Notes: generated by a model from the sequence alone, not told the origin. A DNA stretch of 64,000 nt from Arthrobacter sp. TPD3018 (GCA_003075315.1 QDFQ01000001.1:1593998-1657997); one strand, 5' to 3'; counted from the stretch's first letter, positions 18,182 to 27,945 are shown. Made by a program: numbers and translations.

Positions 18182-19809
18182 GCCTCTCCCGTTCTTTTGG
18201 CGATCAATGCGCCATATCCGTCGAAATACCAGCCCTGCGTCGCGGTCTCCGCGACGGTCTGCCAGTGATCGGGCTGGGCCGGCGCCCAGCGCTGCGGCTC
18301 GGACGACAGGTTGAAGACGCACAGCATCGTCTCGTCCGCAGCGCGCCGTTCGATTGCGAGCATCGCTTCGCTCGCCTGGACGATGCGGATGTCGCCAGTC
18401 AGCAGCGCGGGATGCGCCTTGCGCAAGGCAAGCACGTCGCGGGTCCAGTGGAGCAGCGCGTGCGGGTCACGCTCCTGCCGATCGACCGCGAGCGCGCCAT
18501 GATCGGCGCCGATCGGCAGCCACGGCTTGGCGGTCGAGAAGCCGAGATTGGGGGCATCGGCCGCCCACGGCATCGGCGTGCGCGCGCCGTCGCGCGACAG
18601 GGTGCGCGGCCAGTTGGCGATGGCTTCGGGATCTTGCAGATCCTCGAACGGCACGTCGACCTGGGTCAGGCCGAGTTCCTCGCCGTAATAGAGGAAGATA
18701 TTGCCGCGTAGTGACGCCAGCAGCAGCATCTTCATTCGCGCGAAGGCTCGCGCCTGCTCGGCCGCGACCCAGCGTGAGATGGCGCGGGGGGCGTCGTGGT
18801 TCTCGAACGCCCAGCTCGGCCAGCCGACGCCGTCCTGCTCGGGCCATTTTTCCACCGCCTCTGCCACGACCGCTGGCGTCAGGCCGGGGGCGTAGAGGAA
18901 ATCGAAGCCATAGGCGCTGTGCAGGCGGCGGCCTTCGGCGGTGAACAACTTCATCTCGCGGTCGCTGTCGGCGCCGCCGACCTCGGCCACGGTGAAGCGT
19001 GCGTCGTAGCTGTCGAACAGCGCGCGGATGCGTTCGAGGAAGCCGGGGATCGCGTCGTGGCTCTGGTTGAAGGTGTGGAGCTGGTAATCGAACGGGCGGG
19101 TGCGCGGAATGCCGTCGTCCAGCGGCGCGGGCGGATTGTCGCGGAAGCCGGGATCGAACATCATGAAGTTGATCGCATCGATGCGGAAGCCGTCGATGCC
19201 GCGCTCCAGCCAGAAGCGGGCGACGTCGAGGAACGCCTGCTGCACCGCCGGATGGTGGCCGTTGACCTGCGGTTGCTCCTTCAGGAAGTTGTGCATGTAA
19301 TATTGGCGGCGGCGCGCGTCCCACGTCCACGCCGGGCCGCCGAACACCGACTGCCAGTTATTCGGGGGCGAGCCGTCGGGCTTGGGATCGTGCCAGACGT
19401 ACCAGTCCGCACGCGGATTGTCGCGGCTGGCACGGCTTTCCTCGAACCAGGGGTGCCGGTCGCTGGTGTGCGCCCAGACCTGATCGATGATGACCTTCAC
19501 TCCCAGAGCATGGGCACGGGCGACCAGCGCGTCGAAATCGGCAAGCGTGCCGAAGATCGGATCGACGTCGCAATAATCGGACACGTCATAGCCGAAATCG
19601 GCCATCGGCGACCGGAAGAAGGGCGACAGCCAGATCGCCTCGACGCCGAGGCTCGCGACATGGTCGAGGTGCGCGGTGATGCCGGGCAGATCGCCGATGC
19701 CGTCGCCATTCGAATCGGCGAAGCTGCGCGGGTAGATCTGATAGATGGTGGCGCCGTGCCACCAGGCACGGTCTTGGGGGCGGTCCTGGGGAGGTTGCAT
19801 ATGGCTCAT
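18178..19809 (-). CDS. GH13 alpha-glucosidase (oligo-alpha-glucosidase)
   Basis: 543 residues with no signal peptide, so probably cytoplasmic. The GH13 barrel starts WWHGATIYQIYPRSFADSNGDGIGDL. The catalytic triad is visible: nucleophile Asp211 (GFRIDAIN), acid/base Glu276 (TVAEVGG) and Asp339 (FENHDAPRA). The sequence resembles GH13_23-like alpha-glucosidases of Caulobacter and sphingomonads that cleave maltose and maltooligosaccharides. Start and stop both overlap neighbours by 4 bp (ATGA on each side), so it is tightly coupled between the amylase and GH97 genes. ATG4 is an alternative start. Confidence 0.94.
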   Translation of the reverse strand: MSHMQPPQDRPQDRAWWHGATIYQIYPRSFADSNGDGIGDLPGITAHLDHVASLGVEAIWLSPFFRSPMADFGYDVSDYCDVDPIFGTLADFDALVARAHALGVKVIIDQVWAHTSDRHPWFEESRASRDNPRADWYVWHDPKPDGSPPNNWQSVFGGPAWTWDARRRQYYMHNFLKEQPQVNGHHPAVQQAFLDVARFWLERGIDGFRIDAINFMMFDPGFRDNPPAPLDDGIPRTRPFDYQLHTFNQSHDAIPGFLERIRALFDSYDARFTVAEVGGADSDREMKLFTAEGRRLHSAYGFDFLYAPGLTPAVVAEAVEKWPEQDGVGWPSWAFENHDAPRAISRWVAAEQARAFARMKMLLLASLRGNIFLYYGEELGLTQVDVPFEDLQDPEAIANWPRTLSRDGARTPMPWAADAPNLGFSTAKPWLPIGADHGALAVDRQERDPHALLHWTRDVLALRKAHPALLTGDIRIVQASEAMLAIERRAADETMLCVFNLSSEPQRWAPAQPDHWQTVAETATQGWYFDGYGALIAKRTGEA

Positions 19810-21635
19810 CGTGCTGGGGTCAGCGCGCAGGTCGCATAGCCGAGCGGCGGCAGCGTGACAGTCAGGCTGCCGGGCGCTGCGACCGCACCACAGCCGGTGC
19901 CGGCGAGCGTGTTGGCGGCGGTGGCGCCGACGCCGATCTCGACCTGACGGGTCAGTGGCGTGGTGGACGTGTTGAAGGCCAGCAGCACCTCCGCCCCGCT
20001 CGTCGGGTCGAAGTGCGAGATGGCGAGCAGGCCGGGCGTATCCTCTCGGGCGCGCAGCAGCTGGCGGCCGCGGGTCAGCGCCGGGGTGGCAGTGCGCAGC
20101 TTCGCGAGCATCGCGGTCTGCCGGAACAGCGGATTGTCCTGGCCGAAGCTCTCCGTCGCGGTCGTCTTGGTGGTGCCGAGCAGGCGGTTGTCGTTGTAGC
20201 TGGCCACCTTGCTCGCGAACATGTCCTCGCGCGCGTCCTGGTCGTTGCCGTCGCTGACGAAGCCCTGTTCGTCGCCCGAATAGATGGTCGGCACGCCGCG
20301 CAGCGTCAGCAGCATGGCATTCGACAGCATCACGCGTTGCAGTACCTCCGCGTCGGTCGCGTTCGGGAAGGCCTTGCGCACGAAGGTCGAAAAGCGGCCG
20401 TCGTCATGGTTGCCGGTGAAGGTCGGCAGCTGGATCGCGGTGTCATAGCCCTTGGCGTAGAGCGCGTCGCCGTCGAACAAGGCCTCGAACGCGTCGGTGC
20501 CCCGCGTGCCGGCGACCGTTTCCACCACCGCCTGGCGGAACGAGAAGTCGAGGACGGCGGGCAGCTTGTCGACGACCGTGTGCTGGGCGAGCACGGCGGG
20601 GCGGACGTCGTGGTCGGAGACTTCGCCGAAGATGTGGAAGTTGGGGATGCCCTTCGCCTTGGCGCGCGCTTCCATCGCGGGGACGAAGGCGGCCCAGAAT
20701 TCCGGATTGACGTGGCGGGCGGTATCGATGCGGAAGCCGTCGATGCCGTAGCGGTCGATCCAGCCGCCGAAGATGTCGATCATGCCGCTGAGGACGCGCG
20801 GGTTTTCGGTCATCAGATCGTCGAGGCCGACGAAGTCGCCCATCGTCGAACTTTCGTTGCGATAGGTCGTGTCACCGCGGTTGTGGTAAAGCGTGACGTC
20901 GTTGAGCCACGCCGGGACCTTCACGTCCTTTTCCTTCGCGGGCACGAAGGGCGTGTAGGCATAGGTCGGGTCGGTAAGCTTCGCGAAGTTCTCGGCGCTG
21001 CGGTCGTGGTCGCCGACGAAGCCCGGATTGATCGCCTTCCCCGTCACGCCGCCGCGACGCTGGTAGGGATAATCGGCGCGGCTGCGGTAGGGGCATTCGC
21101 GCTGGCCGACGCATTCGCGATACTGGATCACGTCAGCCGTATGGTTGATGATGATGTCCATATAGACCTTCAGCCCCCGTTTGTGGGCGGCGGCGACGAG
21201 GTCGGCGAAATCCTGATTGCTGCCGAGGTGCGGATCGACCTGCGTGAAGTCGGTGATCCAATAGCCGTGATAGCCGGCCGACTGTTGGCCGGGGCCGCCC
21301 TGCACGGGCTTGTTCTTGAAGATCGGGCCGACCCACAAGGCCGTGGCGCCGAGCGACTGGATGTAATCGAGGCGCTTGGTCAGCCCCTTGAGGTCGCCGC
21401 CGTGGTAGAAGCCCTTGGCGGTGGGATCGAAGCCGGTGGCGGTGCGGTCGCCCTTCAGGCCGCCGCGATCGTTGGTGGGATCGGCGTTTTCGAACCGGTC
21501 GGGGAGCAGGAAGTAAATCACTTCGTCCTGCGGCAGGCGCGCGCGGTAATCGGTCGCCGCCGTCTGGGCGGGCGCGGCGGACGCGGCGAGCAGCAAGGCG
21601 AGCGCGGTCGCGGTTCGTGTGGCCAGCTTCAGCAT
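19806..21635 (-). CDS. Secreted alpha-amylase family protein (GH13)
   Basis: 609 residues with a clear signal peptide (MLKLATRTATALALLLAASAAPAQ). A GH13 domain runs from DEVIYFLLPDRFENADPTND with catalytic Asp304 (DGFRIDTARH), Glu338 (FGEVSD) and Asp411 (TGNHDD). The C-terminal beta domain ends near TLPPLGYATCALTPAR. It should cut starch or maltodextrins in the periplasm or at the cell surface, feeding the GH97 and GH13 glucosidases downstream. First gene of the operon; its promoter region carries the TGAATACGTATG element shared with the TonB receptor gene, and it is divergent from the LacI regulator. Confidence 0.94.
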   Translation of the reverse strand: MLKLATRTATALALLLAASAAPAQTAATDYRARLPQDEVIYFLLPDRFENADPTNDRGGLKGDRTATGFDPTAKGFYHGGDLKGLTKRLDYIQSLGATALWVGPIFKNKPVQGGPGQQSAGYHGYWITDFTQVDPHLGSNQDFADLVAAAHKRGLKVYMDIIINHTADVIQYRECVGQRECPYRSRADYPYQRRGGVTGKAINPGFVGDHDRSAENFAKLTDPTYAYTPFVPAKEKDVKVPAWLNDVTLYHNRGDTTYRNESSTMGDFVGLDDLMTENPRVLSGMIDIFGGWIDRYGIDGFRIDTARHVNPEFWAAFVPAMEARAKAKGIPNFHIFGEVSDHDVRPAVLAQHTVVDKLPAVLDFSFRQAVVETVAGTRGTDAFEALFDGDALYAKGYDTAIQLPTFTGNHDDGRFSTFVRKAFPNATDAEVLQRVMLSNAMLLTLRGVPTIYSGDEQGFVSDGNDQDAREDMFASKVASYNDNRLLGTTKTTATESFGQDNPLFRQTAMLAKLRTATPALTRGRQLLRAREDTPGLLAISHFDPTSGAEVLLAFNTSTTPLTRQVEIGVGATAANTLAGTGCGAVAAPGSLTVTLPPLGYATCALTPAR

Positions 21636-21724
21636 GCATCCCCCAAGTCACGCGCAGCCGATCCGTCGCCGGCCGCATCCGGCCCGCCTTGTGCGGACCG
21701 CGCGCCTCCAAGCCAAGCATAGGG

Positions 21725-21736
21725 CATACGTATTCA
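21725..21736 (-). promoter_or_regulatory. Putative LacI-family operator in the amylase/lacI intergenic region
   Basis: TGAATACGTATG on the minus strand, with the palindromic core ATACGTAT, about 90 bp upstream of the amylase start and 42 bp upstream of the regulator start. The same 12 bases, in the same orientation relative to the gene, occur 5' of the TonB receptor at 28057-28068. A symmetric core with central CG is usual for LacI-family operators. Confidence 0.65.
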
Positions 21737-21777
21737 ACGCCGCTATCCCTACCGCCCGGCTTTGGCTACAGTCCCGC

Positions 21778-22830
21778 ATGGCCGTAAAGAGCAGAGGACG
21801 GGGAACGGGCGCAGGCGACAAGCCGCCGACCTCGTTCGACATCGCCGCGCTCGCCGGTGTATCGCAACCGACGGTCAGCCGGGCGCTGCGTGGCGACCGC
21901 ACGGTCAGCAGCGCGACGCGGATGCGGATCGAGGCGATCGCGCGGCAGCTAAACTACAAGGTCGACAAGAACGCATCGTCGCTGCGGCGGGGGCAGAGCA
22001 TGACGCTGGCCCTGCTCTTCTTCGAGGATCCGCTGGACGACGGCAGCTTCATCAACCCCTTCTTCCTTTCCATGCTGGGATCGATCCTGCGCACCTGCGC
22101 GGCGCGGGGGTATGACCTGCTCACCTCGTTCCAGCAGCTCTCCGCCGACTGGCACACCGATTACGAGGACAGCCGCAAGGCGGATGGGATCATCCTGCTG
22201 GGGTATGGCGATTACGAGCTGTACAAGGCCCGGCTGGAGGCGCTGGTGGCGCAGGGCACGCATTTCGTGCGCTGGGGATCGGTCGACGCGCATCCGATCG
22301 GGGTGACGATCGGCTGCGACAATATCGCCGGCGGCCGGATGGCGGGCGCGCATCTGATCGCGCGGGGGGCGACGCGGATCGGCTTCATCGGCGATGCCGA
22401 CGATCATTATCCCGAGTTCCGCGACCGCTATCGCGGGCTGTGCGCGGCGCTGCGCGAGGCTGGCCTACCCGTGCATCCGGGCCTGCACGCCGATGCTCTG
22501 TCAGTCGAGCAATCGGGCTATGACGCGACGAAGCGGCTGCTGGCGCGCGACCTGCCGTTCGATGCGCTGTTTGCCGCATCCGACTTGATCGCGCTGGGCG
22601 CGGTGCGCGCGCTGACCGAGGCCGGGCGGCGCGTGCCGGAGGATGTGGCGATCATCGGCTTCGACGACATTCCCGCCGCAGCGACGACGCAGCCGCCGCT
22701 CACCACGATCGCACAGGATTATCGCAAGGCGGGCGAGGTGCTGGTCGACACGCTGCTGCGCCGGATCGCGGACCAGCCGACCGATACGGCGTTGTTGCAA
22801 CCCCGGTTGATCGTGCGGGCGTCGGCCTGA
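21778..22830 (+). CDS. LacI family transcriptional regulator of the glucan locus
   Basis: 350 residues from the ATG at 21778. The helix-turn-helix FDIAALAGVSQPTVSRALRG (residues 20-39) and hinge KNASSLRRGQS precede a periplasmic-binding-like sensor domain ending with IIGFDDIPAAATTQPPLTTI. LacI proteins repress sugar operons until an inducer, here probably maltose or a maltodextrin, binds. It is divergent from the amylase operon with the putative operator in between, which supports autoregulation and control of both the amylase and TonB receptor units. The frame is open upstream, but that stretch lies in the intergenic region. Confidence 0.92.
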   Translation: MAVKSRGRGTGAGDKPPTSFDIAALAGVSQPTVSRALRGDRTVSSATRMRIEAIARQLNYKVDKNASSLRRGQSMTLALLFFEDPLDDGSFINPFFLSMLGSILRTCAARGYDLLTSFQQLSADWHTDYEDSRKADGIILLGYGDYELYKARLEALVAQGTHFVRWGSVDAHPIGVTIGCDNIAGGRMAGAHLIARGATRIGFIGDADDHYPEFRDRYRGLCAALREAGLPVHPGLHADALSVEQSGYDATKRLLARDLPFDALFAASDLIALGAVRALTEAGRRVPEDVAIIGFDDIPAAATTQPPLTTIAQDYRKAGEVLVDTLLRRIADQPTDTALLQPRLIVRASA

Positions 22831-22856
22831 AGATAGACAACATGAACACCTTGGGC

Positions 22857-22880
22857 GAAACGATCCGGGGGTATCGTTTC
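22857..22880. repeat. Perfect inverted repeat GAAACGAT-N8-ATCGTTTC
   Basis: 8-bp arms (22857-22864, 22873-22880) with an 8-nt C/G-rich loop, 26 bp after the lacI stop. It has no T-run, so it is either a weak factor-independent terminator/3' hairpin for lacI or a protein-binding site. Confidence 0.5.
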
Positions 22881-23039
22881 CGATTTGGGGTGATCGGGGA
22901 TAAGACAGAGCGGGGCCGGTGACGGCGTCGCGGGGTGTGCCATCGTTGGTGGGTGTAGGACAGGGGTAGGCGTTTTCCCGTCCGCCCTCAGGGGCTTGCG
23001 GCGACTCCGATCCTATAGGGGCGGAGACACCCCTGGTTC

Positions 23040-23123
23040 GTCACCCCGGACTTGATCCGGGGTCCCGCTAGTTTCGGCCCGTACAGAGGTAGAAGCGGGA
23101 TCCCGGCTCAAGGCCGGGATGAC
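23040..23123. repeat. Palindromic intergenic repeat, family 1
   Basis: An 84-bp element starting GTCACCCCGGACTTGATCC and ending CAAGGCCGGGATGAC; the two arms pair into an imperfect hairpin. A near copy follows 166 bp further on. Confidence 0.9.
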
Positions 23124-23205
23124 GGGGATGTCGCACTGTGGTGCGTCTCCACAAAACCTTGCTGCCGTATCGATCTCATACCGGCCACGGCGACACCCCG
23201 GGTCG

Positions 23206-23289
23206 TCACCCCGGACTTGATCCGGGGTCCCGCTATTTTCGGCCCGCACACAAGAAGAAACGGGATCCCGGCTCAAGGCCGGGATGACG
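23206..23289. repeat. Palindromic intergenic repeat, family 1 (near copy)
   Basis: 84-bp near-duplicate of the 23040 element, ending 10 bp from the stop of the halogenase-2 gene. It may supply the 3' hairpin for that gene's mRNA. Confidence 0.9.
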
Positions 23290-23298
23290 GGGAGAGGT

Positions 23299-24825
23299 TC
23301 AGGGCCGCGCGGCGCAGTGGCGGGCGATGAGGTCTGCGTGGGTGGGCATGGCTTGTGCCTCGCGGCGGTAGAGCAGTTCGAGCGTTTCCATATATTCGCC
23401 GAGGTCGTCCGTGCCGATCTGGTCGGCGAGCGGGTGGTAGGCGGCCGCCTTCACCCCCTGCCCCGCCAGCACCTGCAGCCAGCCGTCTTCGGTGAACAAT
23501 TCCTCGTGCTCGCGGGTGATCGTGCCGGCCTGTTGCCAAAGCGCGATCTTGGCGCGGAGCGTGTCGGGCAGGTCGGCCTCGCGACGTTCCTGCCAGAAGG
23601 GTTCGGCGCGACCGTTCGCCCAATAATGGAGGATCAGGAAGTCGCGGATGCGCTCGATCTCGAAATCAGTCTGGCGGTTGTATTCGTCGCGCAAGGCATC
23701 GGCGATCGGGAAGGACGGGAGCAGCTTCACCAGCCGGGCGATGGCGGACTGGATCATGTGGATGCTGGTCGATTCGAGCGGTTCGAGGAAGCCGCTGGCG
23801 AGGCCCAGCGCGACGACGTTGCGGTTCCAGGCGCGCTTGCGGCGGCCGGTGACGAAGCGAAGGTGGCGAGGGTCGGCCTGCGCCTCGCCCTCGATATTTG
23901 CCAGCAGCGCCGCGGTGGCGGCATCGTCGGACAGATGGCGGCTGCAATAGACATAGCCGTTGCCGGTGCGGTGCTGAAGCGGGATGCGCCATTGCCACCC
24001 CGCCTCGCGCGCGATGGCTCGCGTGTAGGGCAGCGGCGCGCCGACGTTGGCGCTGGGCACCGCGACCGCTCGGTCGCAGGGCAGCCAGTGCGTCCAGTCG
24101 TCATAGCCCGTTTCGAGTGCGCCCTCGATCAACAGGCCGCGAAAGCCGGTGCAGTCGAGGAACAGGTCGCCCGCAATCCGCTCGCCCGAGGCGAGGACCA
24201 GCGCCGCGATATCGCCGGTGTCGCCGTTCCGTTCGACGCGGTCGATCTTGCCTTCGGTACGCTCGACACCGCGGTTGACGGCGAAGCGGCGGAGGTACGC
24301 AGCGTATAGCCCGGCATCGAAGTGAAAGGCGTAGGGCATCGTCGGCAGCGTCTGCGCGGTGATGGGGCTGCCGCGGTGCATACGGCCGGCGCGGGCGGCG
24401 ACCTCGTTGAGCGCATAGGCGTCCAATGGCTTGGCAAGGCCAAGGGTGCGGGCGCGCAGCCAATAATGCTGAAAGGCGATCAGCCCGACGTCGCGCCCGA
24501 CGTCGCCAAAGGCGTGCATGTAGCTGTGGCCGGGTTCGCGCCAGCCGTCGAAGGCAATGCCGAGCTTGAACGTGCCACCGGTGGCGCGGAGGAACGCGTC
24601 CTCGTCGAGGCCCAGCGCTTGGTTGAACAGGCGGATCTGCGGGATCGTCGCCTCGCCAACGCCGACGGTGCCGATCTCTTCGGATTCGACCAGCCGGATG
24701 CGGTACCCGCTTTCGAGCAGGCCGCCGAAGGCCGCGGCGGCCATCCAGCCCGCGGTGCCGCCACCGGCGATGACGATCGTGGTGATGGGCGTGGTGATGG
24801 GCGTGGTGAGAGGAGTGTCCGCCAT
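23299..24825 (-). CDS. Flavin-dependent 'tryptophan' halogenase family protein (copy 2)
   Basis: 508 residues. FAD-binding GGGTAGWMAA is at 21-30 and GVGEATIPQI at 55-64. Catalytic lysine is Lys87 (GTFKLGIAFDGW), WQWRIP lies at 277-282, and the active-site EPLESTS at 348-354 keeps both Glu and Ser of characterised halogenases. It therefore looks catalytically complete. A 12-base repeat (24778-24813) encodes the TTPI-TTPI stretch before the FAD domain. It lies 204 bp downstream of the TonB receptor gene on the same strand and probably shares its transcript. It is clearly a paralogue of copy 1 but strongly diverged; substrate unknown. Confidence 0.9.
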   Translation of the reverse strand: MADTPLTTPITTPITTIVIAGGGTAGWMAAAAFGGLLESGYRIRLVESEEIGTVGVGEATIPQIRLFNQALGLDEDAFLRATGGTFKLGIAFDGWREPGHSYMHAFGDVGRDVGLIAFQHYWLRARTLGLAKPLDAYALNEVAARAGRMHRGSPITAQTLPTMPYAFHFDAGLYAAYLRRFAVNRGVERTEGKIDRVERNGDTGDIAALVLASGERIAGDLFLDCTGFRGLLIEGALETGYDDWTHWLPCDRAVAVPSANVGAPLPYTRAIAREAGWQWRIPLQHRTGNGYVYCSRHLSDDAATAALLANIEGEAQADPRHLRFVTGRRKRAWNRNVVALGLASGFLEPLESTSIHMIQSAIARLVKLLPSFPIADALRDEYNRQTDFEIERIRDFLILHYWANGRAEPFWQERREADLPDTLRAKIALWQQAGTITREHEELFTEDGWLQVLAGQGVKAAAYHPLADQIGTDDLGEYMETLELLYRREAQAMPTHADLIARHCAARP

Positions 24826-24934
24826 GCTGTTGGCCTATCAAGAAAACGGGCTGCCGTCACATGACGACAGCCCGAGGGGTTCCGGGGAAGGAACTGGTGA
24901 TTGGGTTCAGTGACGCGACGCCGACCTCAGTTCG

Positions 24935-25009
24935 TCATTGCGAGCGGAGCGAAGCAATCCAGGGCGTCCTGGTTCGGCTCTGGATTGCCGCGCTTCGCTC
25001 GCAATGACG
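24935..25009. repeat. 75-bp palindromic repeat, family 2 (copy 1)
   Basis: Ends GTCATTGCGAGCG / CGCTCGCAATGAC with inner GAAGCAATCCAG / CTGGATTGC arms, between the halogenase-2 and TonB receptor genes. The same element occurs at 60744-60818 and, inverted, at 62932-63006. Confidence 0.92.
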
Positions 25010-25029
25010 GATAGAAGGACTCCGTCAGA

Positions 25030-27945
25030 TCAGAACTTGTAAGTGATGCCGATGTAGTAATCGCGGCCGTAGCGCTGATAGTCGATCACCTGACGGACGT
25101 CGTTGTTCTGATAGGTGATGAACGGACGATCGGTCAGGTTCTTCGCCTGGGCGAGGATCGAGAAGCCCTTGAGGAAGCCCTCCTGGAATTCGTAGCCGAC
25201 CTGCGCGTCGAGGATGCCTTCCGACTTTGCCGTGCGATAAGTCGGCGAGGCCGAGAGGCCCGCGACTTCGGCGAGGAAGTCCGACCGGTAGCGATAGTTG
25301 ACGCGCGCCTGGAAGCCGTACTTTTCGAAATACAGCGTGCCGCTGGCGACCACGTCCGACAGGCCCGGCAGCGTGATCGGCATCGGGTTGTTGGCGTAGA
25401 CAATGCGCGAGTCGGTATAGTTGCCGGTCACGAACATGCCGAAGCCGTCGAGCGCGCTGGTCAGCGTCTTGAACGGCAGCGACAGCGTGGCTTCGACACC
25501 CAGCACTTCGCCGCGACCGGTGTTGGCAGGTGCCGACACGTTGCCGATCTGCAGGTTGTTGCGCGTGATGATCTGCTGCTGCGCCGCCGTCAGGCCGCCG
25601 AGCAGGCCCGAGAAGTCATAGGCGTAGGCATTGTTCGGATCGACGAAGTCGGTGAGGTGCTTGAAGTAGCCCGACAGTGCGACATAGCCGCCGCCGTCAA
25701 AATACTTTTCCAGCGAGATGTCGATGTTGGTCGACTGGTAGGGCCGCAGCGCGACGTTGCCACCGCTCGACGTGAACACCGGATTCAGTGCGGGGTTGGT
25801 GTTGTTCGCCTGAATGTTGGCGAAGTTGATCGACACATCCTGCGTCACGCGCTCCTGGTCGAGGCGCGGACGGATCATCGTCTGCGACGCACCCAGCTTG
25901 ACATAGCCGCTGTCGATCAGCTCGACCGAGAAGGTCGCCGAGGGCAGGACGTTGGTGTAGGTCGACTTCTGGTCGGCTGGGGCGATCGTCACGATGCCGT
26001 TGTTGACGCTGGCGATCTGGCCGGTGCCGCGCTGTTCGCTGCGGATGACCTGCACGCCGAGCGCACCCTTCACCGACTTGCCGCCGAGTTCGCCGTCGAT
26101 GTTCGCCTGGGCGTAGCCGGTCCACACGTTCTCGGTCACGACGTTGTCGCGGACCAGCGCCGAGGGACGGCCGTCGAACGCCTTGTTGAGCGCGTTGTTG
26201 TAGACGTACAGCGGGTCCCAGGTCAGCATCGCAGGGATACCGAGATAGGTCAGCGGGATGTTGGTGCCGAGCAGCGCGGCGGTGGGCAGCGGCGCGGTCA
26301 GCGGGGTGCCGCTGGCGACGGTGCAGTTGGTGCCGCCGCCGGTCGGGCAGAGGAAGTAGGAGGTGTAGGCACTGGTCTTTTCACGACGGCTGTAGTTGCC
26401 GCCGACTTCCCAGCTCTTGATGATGCTGCCGTCGATATCGCCCTTCAGCGCGGCGCGCAGCGACTTCAGGTCGTCGCGGAACTTCGGCTGGTTGAGGAAG
26501 CCCGACTGGACGACCGGCTGCGTGCCGTTGTTGCCCCAGCCCTGCGGGTCGGTCAGCTTGAAGATGCTGGTGTTGGTGTAATCCAGCGTCGGCACGATCT
26601 TGTAGGTGCCGTTCGCATTCTGCGTCACGGTCACGCGATCGGCGACGCCGCTCTTCGCAAAGCCGGTGCCGGTGTTGGTTTCGAGCAGGAAGTCGGTGCG
26701 GTCCGCCCGGCTCCAGCTGGCATCGACGTTGAAGTGCAGATTGTCGGCGATCTTGAAATCGTTGTTCCAGCCGAGCGACAGATTCTCTGCGGTGCGCTTG
26801 TTATAGTCGTTGCGCTGCACGGCGAAGACGTTGCTGAACGTCGTCGCGGTGGCGAAGCCGTTGTTCGTCGTGATGCCGCTCTTGACGGGATCCGAAAAGC
26901 CGAGCGGGAATTCGATGCCGCGCAGGCGCTGTTCTTCAGTGAAGTGCGAATAGAGCGCGTCGAAGGTCGAGTGGAAATTCTCCGACGGGGCCCATTCGAT
27001 CGTCGCGACCGCGCCATAGCGGCGCAGCTCGTTCGACTGGACATAGGGCTTGGCGCCGCCCAGCACATACGGGTCGGCCGCGGTGCCGCTGCCCGAATAG
27101 CCCCAGGCGTTGTAGCGTTCGTCCTGCGAGGGCGTCTGCGTCGCCGACACGCCGATCGCGATGCCGAGCGTGTTGTCGGCGAACTTGTCGATGTACGTCG
27201 CCGAGGCACGATAGCCGTAGCGCGACGAATCCGGGTTCAGATTGTCGATGCCGTTCATCTGGCCGCGCGCGTTGATCGCGAAGACGCGCTGCGACTGGTC
27301 GAGTGGACGCAGCATGCGCAGGTCGACGGTGCCCGAGATGCCGGCGGCGATCAGCGTGGCGTTCGCCGACTTGTAGACGTTGACGTTGCGGAAGAATTCC
27401 GACGGATACTGATCGTATTCGACGCCGCGGTTGTCGCCGACGGTTACCTGTTCACGGCCGTTGAGCAAGGTGGTCGAGAAATCGGGGCCGAGGCCGCGGA
27501 TCGACAGGCGCTGGTCGCGGCCTTCGAGGCGCTGCGCGGTGACGCCGGGCAGGCGCGCCAAGCTGTCGGCGATCGACACGTCGGGCAGCTTGCCGACGTC
27601 TTCGGCCGAGACGCTATCGACGATCAGCGTCGAATCGCGCTTGATCTTGGCGGAGTTGGCAAGGCTGGCGCGGATGCCGGTGACGACGATGTCGCCGTCA
27701 TCGGCCGCGGCGTTGGCGGCGGTCTGCTGGACGGCGGCGGCCTGGTTCGGCGTCGGATCGGCGGCGGGGGCCGGTGCCTGCACCGTCGCGGCGGCGGGCG
27801 GGTTAGCGGTCGGCGACTGCGGGTTGGGCGCTTCCTGCGCGAAGGCGGTGCCGCCGGTGACGAGCAGCACGCTGCCGATGGCCACGGTGCTGGAGCGCAG
27901 CGCGATCAGCGCACGACGCGAAAAATTGGAATCGATGTGGGACAC
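25030..27945 (-). CDS. TonB-dependent receptor (outer-membrane maltodextrin uptake, inferred)
   Basis: 971 residues from a GTG at 27943-27945, chosen because GGGGAGGA stands 5-6 bases upstream and the product then starts (V)SHIDSNFSRRALIALRSSTVAIGSVLLVTGGTAFAQ, a good signal peptide. An ATG at 27972 lacks a good ribosome site. A Pro/Ala/Gln-rich linker precedes the plug (DIVVTGIRASLANSAKIKRDS...DVGKLPDVSIADSLARLPGV). The long barrel ends GRDYYIGITYKF with the C-terminal Phe of outer-membrane proteins. It belongs to the Caulobacter/Xanthomonas-type receptor family used for carbohydrates. Its promoter carries the same 12-mer as the amylase operon. Confidence 0.93.
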   Translation of the reverse strand: MSHIDSNFSRRALIALRSSTVAIGSVLLVTGGTAFAQEAPNPQSPTANPPAAATVQAPAPAADPTPNQAAAVQQTAANAAADDGDIVVTGIRASLANSAKIKRDSTLIVDSVSAEDVGKLPDVSIADSLARLPGVTAQRLEGRDQRLSIRGLGPDFSTTLLNGREQVTVGDNRGVEYDQYPSEFFRNVNVYKSANATLIAAGISGTVDLRMLRPLDQSQRVFAINARGQMNGIDNLNPDSSRYGYRASATYIDKFADNTLGIAIGVSATQTPSQDERYNAWGYSGSGTAADPYVLGGAKPYVQSNELRRYGAVATIEWAPSENFHSTFDALYSHFTEEQRLRGIEFPLGFSDPVKSGITTNNGFATATTFSNVFAVQRNDYNKRTAENLSLGWNNDFKIADNLHFNVDASWSRADRTDFLLETNTGTGFAKSGVADRVTVTQNANGTYKIVPTLDYTNTSIFKLTDPQGWGNNGTQPVVQSGFLNQPKFRDDLKSLRAALKGDIDGSIIKSWEVGGNYSRREKTSAYTSYFLCPTGGGTNCTVASGTPLTAPLPTAALLGTNIPLTYLGIPAMLTWDPLYVYNNALNKAFDGRPSALVRDNVVTENVWTGYAQANIDGELGGKSVKGALGVQVIRSEQRGTGQIASVNNGIVTIAPADQKSTYTNVLPSATFSVELIDSGYVKLGASQTMIRPRLDQERVTQDVSINFANIQANNTNPALNPVFTSSGGNVALRPYQSTNIDISLEKYFDGGGYVALSGYFKHLTDFVDPNNAYAYDFSGLLGGLTAAQQQIITRNNLQIGNVSAPANTGRGEVLGVEATLSLPFKTLTSALDGFGMFVTGNYTDSRIVYANNPMPITLPGLSDVVASGTLYFEKYGFQARVNYRYRSDFLAEVAGLSASPTYRTAKSEGILDAQVGYEFQEGFLKGFSILAQAKNLTDRPFITYQNNDVRQVIDYQRYGRDYYIGITYKF

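Larger units (their letters stand above)
22831..23298. other. 468-bp non-coding gap with hairpin and two family-1 repeats
   Basis: Between the convergent lacI and halogenase-2 genes. It contains a perfect 8-bp inverted repeat at 22857-22880 and two 84-bp palindromic repeats (23040-23123, 23206-23289). No credible gene was seen in it. Confidence 0.8.
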
